14,635 bases of DNA from Oscillospiraceae bacterium (GTDB taxonomy: Bacteria > Bacillota > Clostridia > Oscillospirales > Ruminococcaceae), in NCBI GenBank assembly GCA_017394475.1, contig JAFPYQ010000240.1, forward strand, positions 1 through 14,635, in the 5' to 3' direction. Numbering within the stretch: position 1 is the stretch's first letter; each line of letters begins with the position of its first letter. The position numbers were made by a program, and so were the translations under genes. Positions 12,188-14,635 of this stretch are shown one piece after another. A model generated the notes under the pieces. It was given only the letters and a program-made list of their open reading frames with translations. It had not been told where the DNA came from and did not search any database.

Positions 12188-13681
12188 ATGAAAAGATACA
12201 GACCGGCGATCATCCTTGGCGCTGTAGCTCTCATACTCGTGGTAGTCACCGTGATCATGCTTTCAAGGGGCAACTCGGAGTATGGGCTGTATGTATCGGC
12301 TGCATCGGGGGATACCCAGATCGGTACTTCAGATACCGATAAGGTGCCGCTTGTGGCTGATGTGTTCGTCAAAAAGGGCGATGTGATTACGGTAGGTGAC
12401 AGCGGAAGCTGCACTCTTATCTACCGCAGCAAGGATAATCTCGATGAAAACTATGCGATACTTTCCGCAAATTCCCAGATGATCGTTTCCGATGATTTCA
12501 ACGGAAGAGCGGACGGAACACTGTTCCTTTCCCGCGGAAAGCTGCTGGTGAACTCCACCAAGAAGGCAAAGTGCAATATCATAGTCCGCACGGACGGCGT
12601 TTCCGCCACCACTAAGGAGGCTGTGCTCTTCTGTGACTATGACGAGCTGGATTCTGCCGTGACCCTCACATCCTTCTCGGGTGATGTGGTGATGCAGCTT
12701 TACAACAATCTGGGCACTCCCATAGATGCCAACGGCAATCTCAACGGCCCCGCACAGGGCATGAGAGGCGGTACGGTATCCCGCGTGCTCTGCGGACTGC
12801 AGGGCAACAATCCAACATTTGACTATGCGGGCAGGGCTGATGTGGATCTCACATCTTACGATGCGGTGACTCTGAAGAACCTTATCACCCTCGCAGCCTT
12901 CCACGACCTCGCATTCACATCCCAGGAGCTCAAAAATGCCTATGACGATCTTCCAGCAGAGGTTGTAGACGAGAGCGCAGAGCCCGGGGAGACCGAAACA
13001 GAGACCGAGACCGAGACCACCACGGAGACCACGCCTCCCACCGAGGAGACCTCAGAGGAAACTTCCTCCGAAGAGACCACCGAGGAGACCACCACCGAAA
13101 GGCCGGAGGAGACACAGGCACCTGCCACCGCTGCAGAGACACAGCGCACCACAGCAAGGCAGACAGCCGCTGCCACCGAGCGCCGCACAGAGGCACGCAC
13201 CACCGCTGCGAACCGCGAGTCCGTAGGTGCTGCCATAGATGTTCCTCCCGAGGATGATATAGGCGATATCGTAGATATAGGACCCGATGACGGATATGAT
13301 GACAACGGCGGCCTTGTGGATGATGACGACGGCATGCTCATAGATGACGGCGACGGCGGCCTTGTGGACGATGATGACTTCTCCCTTGATGATGACAGCT
13401 CACTGGAGGATGATATGAGCGGCGACAGCTCATTCGATGCTCCGCAGGATATCTATGATGATTCCGAGTTCATGCCCACCGTGGAGACCATAGCCAAGAG
13501 CAATACTCATACTGTCACTTTCGTGATAGACGGTCAGCGCTATCAGACTACCGTAGAGGACGGCGGTCAGGCAGTGCCCCCATTCAGCCCCGGCGCTAAT
13601 TCCATGGGTTCGCCCTTCCTGGGCTGGGATCAGTCACTTTCCAATATCACAGCGGATGTGACTATCAACGCTATGTATTGA
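12188..13681 (+). CDS. Membrane-anchored FecR-like protein with C-terminal InlB B-repeat-like module
   Basis: This 497-residue protein has an uncleaved N-terminal signal anchor (about 6-25) and then an extracytoplasmic FecR-like beta region (about 45-200). It includes VKKGDVITVGDSGSCTLIYR (61-80), GTLFLSRGKLLVNS (110-123) and VTLTSFSGDVVMQL (158-171). A helical stretch (225-257) follows, then a Thr/Glu linker (265-310), an Ala/Thr/Arg segment (311-342) and an Asp-rich region with repeated DDDxGGLVDDDD-type motifs (355-425). The C-terminus (441-497) is a Listeria-Bacteroides/Flg_new (InlB B-repeat) module: HTVTFVIDGQRYQTTVEDGG ... FLGWDQSLSNITADVTINAMY. FecR-type domains often sense or bind cell-surface polymers. 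ATG 12188 is preferred with AGGGTG (12176-12181) 6 nt upstream; the in-frame GTG at 12179 overlaps that site. Confidence 0.85.
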   Translation: MKRYRPAIILGAVALILVVVTVIMLSRGNSEYGLYVSAASGDTQIGTSDTDKVPLVADVFVKKGDVITVGDSGSCTLIYRSKDNLDENYAILSANSQMIVSDDFNGRADGTLFLSRGKLLVNSTKKAKCNIIVRTDGVSATTKEAVLFCDYDELDSAVTLTSFSGDVVMQLYNNLGTPIDANGNLNGPAQGMRGGTVSRVLCGLQGNNPTFDYAGRADVDLTSYDAVTLKNLITLAAFHDLAFTSQELKNAYDDLPAEVVDESAEPGETETETETETTTETTPPTEETSEETSSEETTEETTTERPEETQAPATAAETQRTTARQTAAATERRTEARTTAANRESVGAAIDVPPEDDIGDIVDIGPDDGYDDNGGLVDDDDGMLIDDGDGGLVDDDDFSLDDDSSLEDDMSGDSSFDAPQDIYDDSEFMPTVETIAKSNTHTVTFVIDGQRYQTTVEDGGQAVPPFSPGANSMGSPFLGWDQSLSNITADVTINAMY

Positions 13682-13693
13682 TCACACAGTTAC

Positions 13694-13721
13694 AGCAGGG
13701 GATCGAAAGGTCTCCTGCTTT
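13694..13721 (+). terminator. Probable Rho-independent terminator
   Basis: An 11-bp stem with two G-T pairs (13694-13704 with 13709-13719) closes a stable GAAA tetraloop, 12 nt after the FecR-like gene's stop. Only three T residues follow, so termination may be partial and some transcript may reach yqeG. Confidence 0.7.
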
Positions 13722-13788
13722 GTATATCCGAACTTATCATATCTGAACCGGATGGGCATCCGTTCACAGAAAACAAGGAGCTGTTATA

Positions 13789-14274
13789 TTGTTCATACCA
13801 ACACGGGCTTACCGTTCCATACTTTCCGTCACTCCCGATGTGCTGCGCGAAATGGGAGTGCGGGCGATCATACTTGACATAGACAATACCTGCACCACCC
13901 ATGACAACCCCGTCCCCATAGAGGGGCTCATGGAGTGGCTCGATGAGATGCGGACAAATGATATAAAGATGATGATCGTCTCCAACAATCATGAACCCAG
14001 AGTGGCGCCCTTTGCAAAGCTGCTGGGGCTCCCCTATGTATGTGAGGGGGCAAAGCCGCTGCCCAAGGGCTACAGGGAGGCCGTGCGCAAGATGGGCGTG
14101 AAAAAAAGGCATGTTGTCACCATAGGCGACCAGCTCTTCACGGATATCCTGGGAGCCAGCATATTCGGCATCAAGTCTATACTTGTAAAGCCCATCGAGC
14201 TTGAAAAAACAAGGCTGTTCAAGCTGAAAAGGGCGCTGGAGATACCTCTGCTGCCGAGAAGATACAGGGACTGA
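13789..14274 (+). CDS. yqeG: YqeG family HAD-IIIA type phosphatase
   Basis: This 161-residue protein has the short cap-less HAD-IIIA fold typical of YqeG. Catalytic motifs are all present: motif I DIDNT (30-34, nucleophile D30 and acid/base D32), motif II SNN (65-67), a motif III lysine in the segment AKPLPKG (88-94) and motif IV GDQLFTDI (113-120). The start FIPTRAYRSILSVTPDVL matches the family's N-terminus. Family members are phosphatases with a poorly defined substrate, often encoded beside ribosome-assembly or shikimate genes in Firmicutes. TTG 13789 is chosen because AAGGAG (13775-13780) lies 8 nt upstream and no ATG in frame would retain motif I. The stop is followed 1 nt later by the start region of the TPR gene, implying coupling. 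Confidence 0.93.
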   Translation: MFIPTRAYRSILSVTPDVLREMGVRAIILDIDNTCTTHDNPVPIEGLMEWLDEMRTNDIKMMIVSNNHEPRVAPFAKLLGLPYVCEGAKPLPKGYREAVRKMGVKKRHVVTIGDQLFTDILGASIFGIKSILVKPIELEKTRLFKLKRALEIPLLPRRYRD

Positions 14275-14279
14275 CATGG

Positions 14280-14510
14280 ATGCATACCGGAGCATACCTT
14301 GAAGGAAATGAGCTTTTCGGCGCGGGAAAATACAGGGAAGCGGCAGATGCCTTTATAATTTCAAACGGCAAGGATGAGTATTTCAAGACATACGAGAGAC
14401 TGGCGGAATGTTATCTTCACATGGGGCAGCCTCATAAGGCGCTGGAGTGAAATGAGAAGGGCTATCGTCTGAATGACCGCAATGATGGACTGTCCTATAA
14501 CCGCAAGCTA
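14280..14510 (+). pseudogene. TPR protein gene with in-frame stop, truncated
   Basis: From ATG 14280 the frame encodes a tetratricopeptide-like start: AYLEGNELFGAGKYREAADAF, then YFKTYERLAECYLHMGQPHKALE, two helix-turn-helix units with the small/large residue pattern of TPRs. A TGA at 14448-14450 ends it at 56 residues. The same frame then continues plausibly as NEKGYRLNDRNDGLSYNRKL to 14510, which looks like the next TPR helices. After 14510 similarity to a TPR is lost as the hairpin repeats begin. The simplest reading is a TPR gene broken by a nonsense change (for example TGG to TGA) and by a repeat insertion. A real 56-residue protein or a sequencing error cannot be excluded. AGGGA (14266-14270) inside yqeG can serve as its ribosome binding site. 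Confidence 0.6.
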
Positions 14511-14524
14511 TGTCCCCCGCCTCT

Positions 14525-14561
14525 AATGGCAGTTCATGCCATTGAGTGGCATGGGTTCCAT
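14525..14561 (+). repeat. Dispersed hairpin element, copy B
   Basis: The arms ATGGCAGTTCATGCCA (14526-14541) and TGGCATGGGTTCCAT (about 14546-14560) pair with three G-U pairs and one bulged C. The sequence matches the minus strand of copy A (10756-10795) at most positions: ATGGCAG, CATGCCATT and GGCATGGGTT are shared. It sits directly after the truncated TPR frame. Confidence 0.65.
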
Positions 14562-14603
14562 ATTTCCATTCAGTAGGAGTTCAATCTCCTACTGAATGGA
14601 AAT
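14562..14603. repeat. Perfect 18-bp inverted repeat
   Basis: Eighteen-base arms (14562-14579 and 14586-14603) are exact reverse complements around the loop TTCAAT. It directly abuts copy B. A further GAGCC/GGCTC hairpin (14604-14608 with 14612-14616, loop TGC) follows at once, giving three consecutive hairpins in about 92 nt. The rest of the window to 14635 shows no gene. Confidence 0.85.
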
Positions 14604-14635
14604 GAGCCTGCGGCTCACACTTGCTTGTTAAAAGC

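Noticed and set aside
12329..12904. Minus-strand open frame (191 codons) inside the FecR-like gene
   Set aside because: It lacks a ribosome binding site and recognisable domains; the plus-strand gene has promoter, start signal and domains.

Overview
The window looks like chromosome of a low-to-mid GC Gram-positive Clostridia, most like a Ruminococcus/Oscillospiraceae gut or rumen bacterium. The basis is the Firmicutes-type rplP-rpmC-rpsQ order, strong AGGAGG-type ribosome binding sites with some TTG starts, near-consensus sigma-A promoters, a YtrA-like GntR/ABC operon, and surface proteins with Glu/Ala/Pro-rich linkers. The genus is inference from style, not from a search.

Layout. Positions 1-676 carry the end of the S10 ribosomal protein operon: rplP (partial), rpmC and rpsQ, closed by a strong terminator. 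The expected next gene, rplN of the spc cluster, is absent. Positions 677-975 hold that terminator, a 46-nt AT-rich palindrome, a strong promoter and a YtrA-like operator. Positions 976-4629 are a three-gene operon: a GntR/YtrA-family repressor, an ABC ATPase and a large permease with an unassigned C-terminal domain of about 400 residues. A terminator separates it from a convergent pair, an MscS channel and a secreted or membrane-anchored protein of unknown function. That pair is transcribed from a promoter divergent from an orphan methyl-accepting chemotaxis protein (MCP).

Positions 8635-11703 (minus strand) hold three consecutive surface proteins with the same plan: signal peptide, beta-rich possible ligand-binding domain(s), acidic AETEAAP/EEAPAEEA linker, then a TGN motif, hydrophobic helix and basic tail resembling a degenerate LPXTG sorting signal. 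The upstream two-way intergenic region (11704-12187) is rich in signals: a minus-strand promoter with T/A tracts behind it, and a plus-strand promoter preceded by four TGTAA/TGTAG half-sites at exactly 11-bp intervals and followed by a structured leader. This plus-strand promoter drives a membrane-anchored FecR-like protein ending in an InlB B-repeat/Flg_new-type module. A YqeG-family HAD phosphatase with a TTG start follows. The window ends in a TPR gene that has an in-frame stop and runs into a cluster of hairpins. One of these hairpins is a second copy of a hairpin found between two of the surface protein genes.

How the parts may work together: much of the window concerns the cell envelope (antibiotic or cell-wall stress ABC system, mechanosensitive channel, chemoreceptor, surface adhesin-like proteins, FecR-like anchored protein). 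The best leads are the surface-protein trio with its nonstandard anchor, the 11-bp phased repeats upstream of the FecR-like gene, the YtrA-like operator and the dispersed hairpin element.
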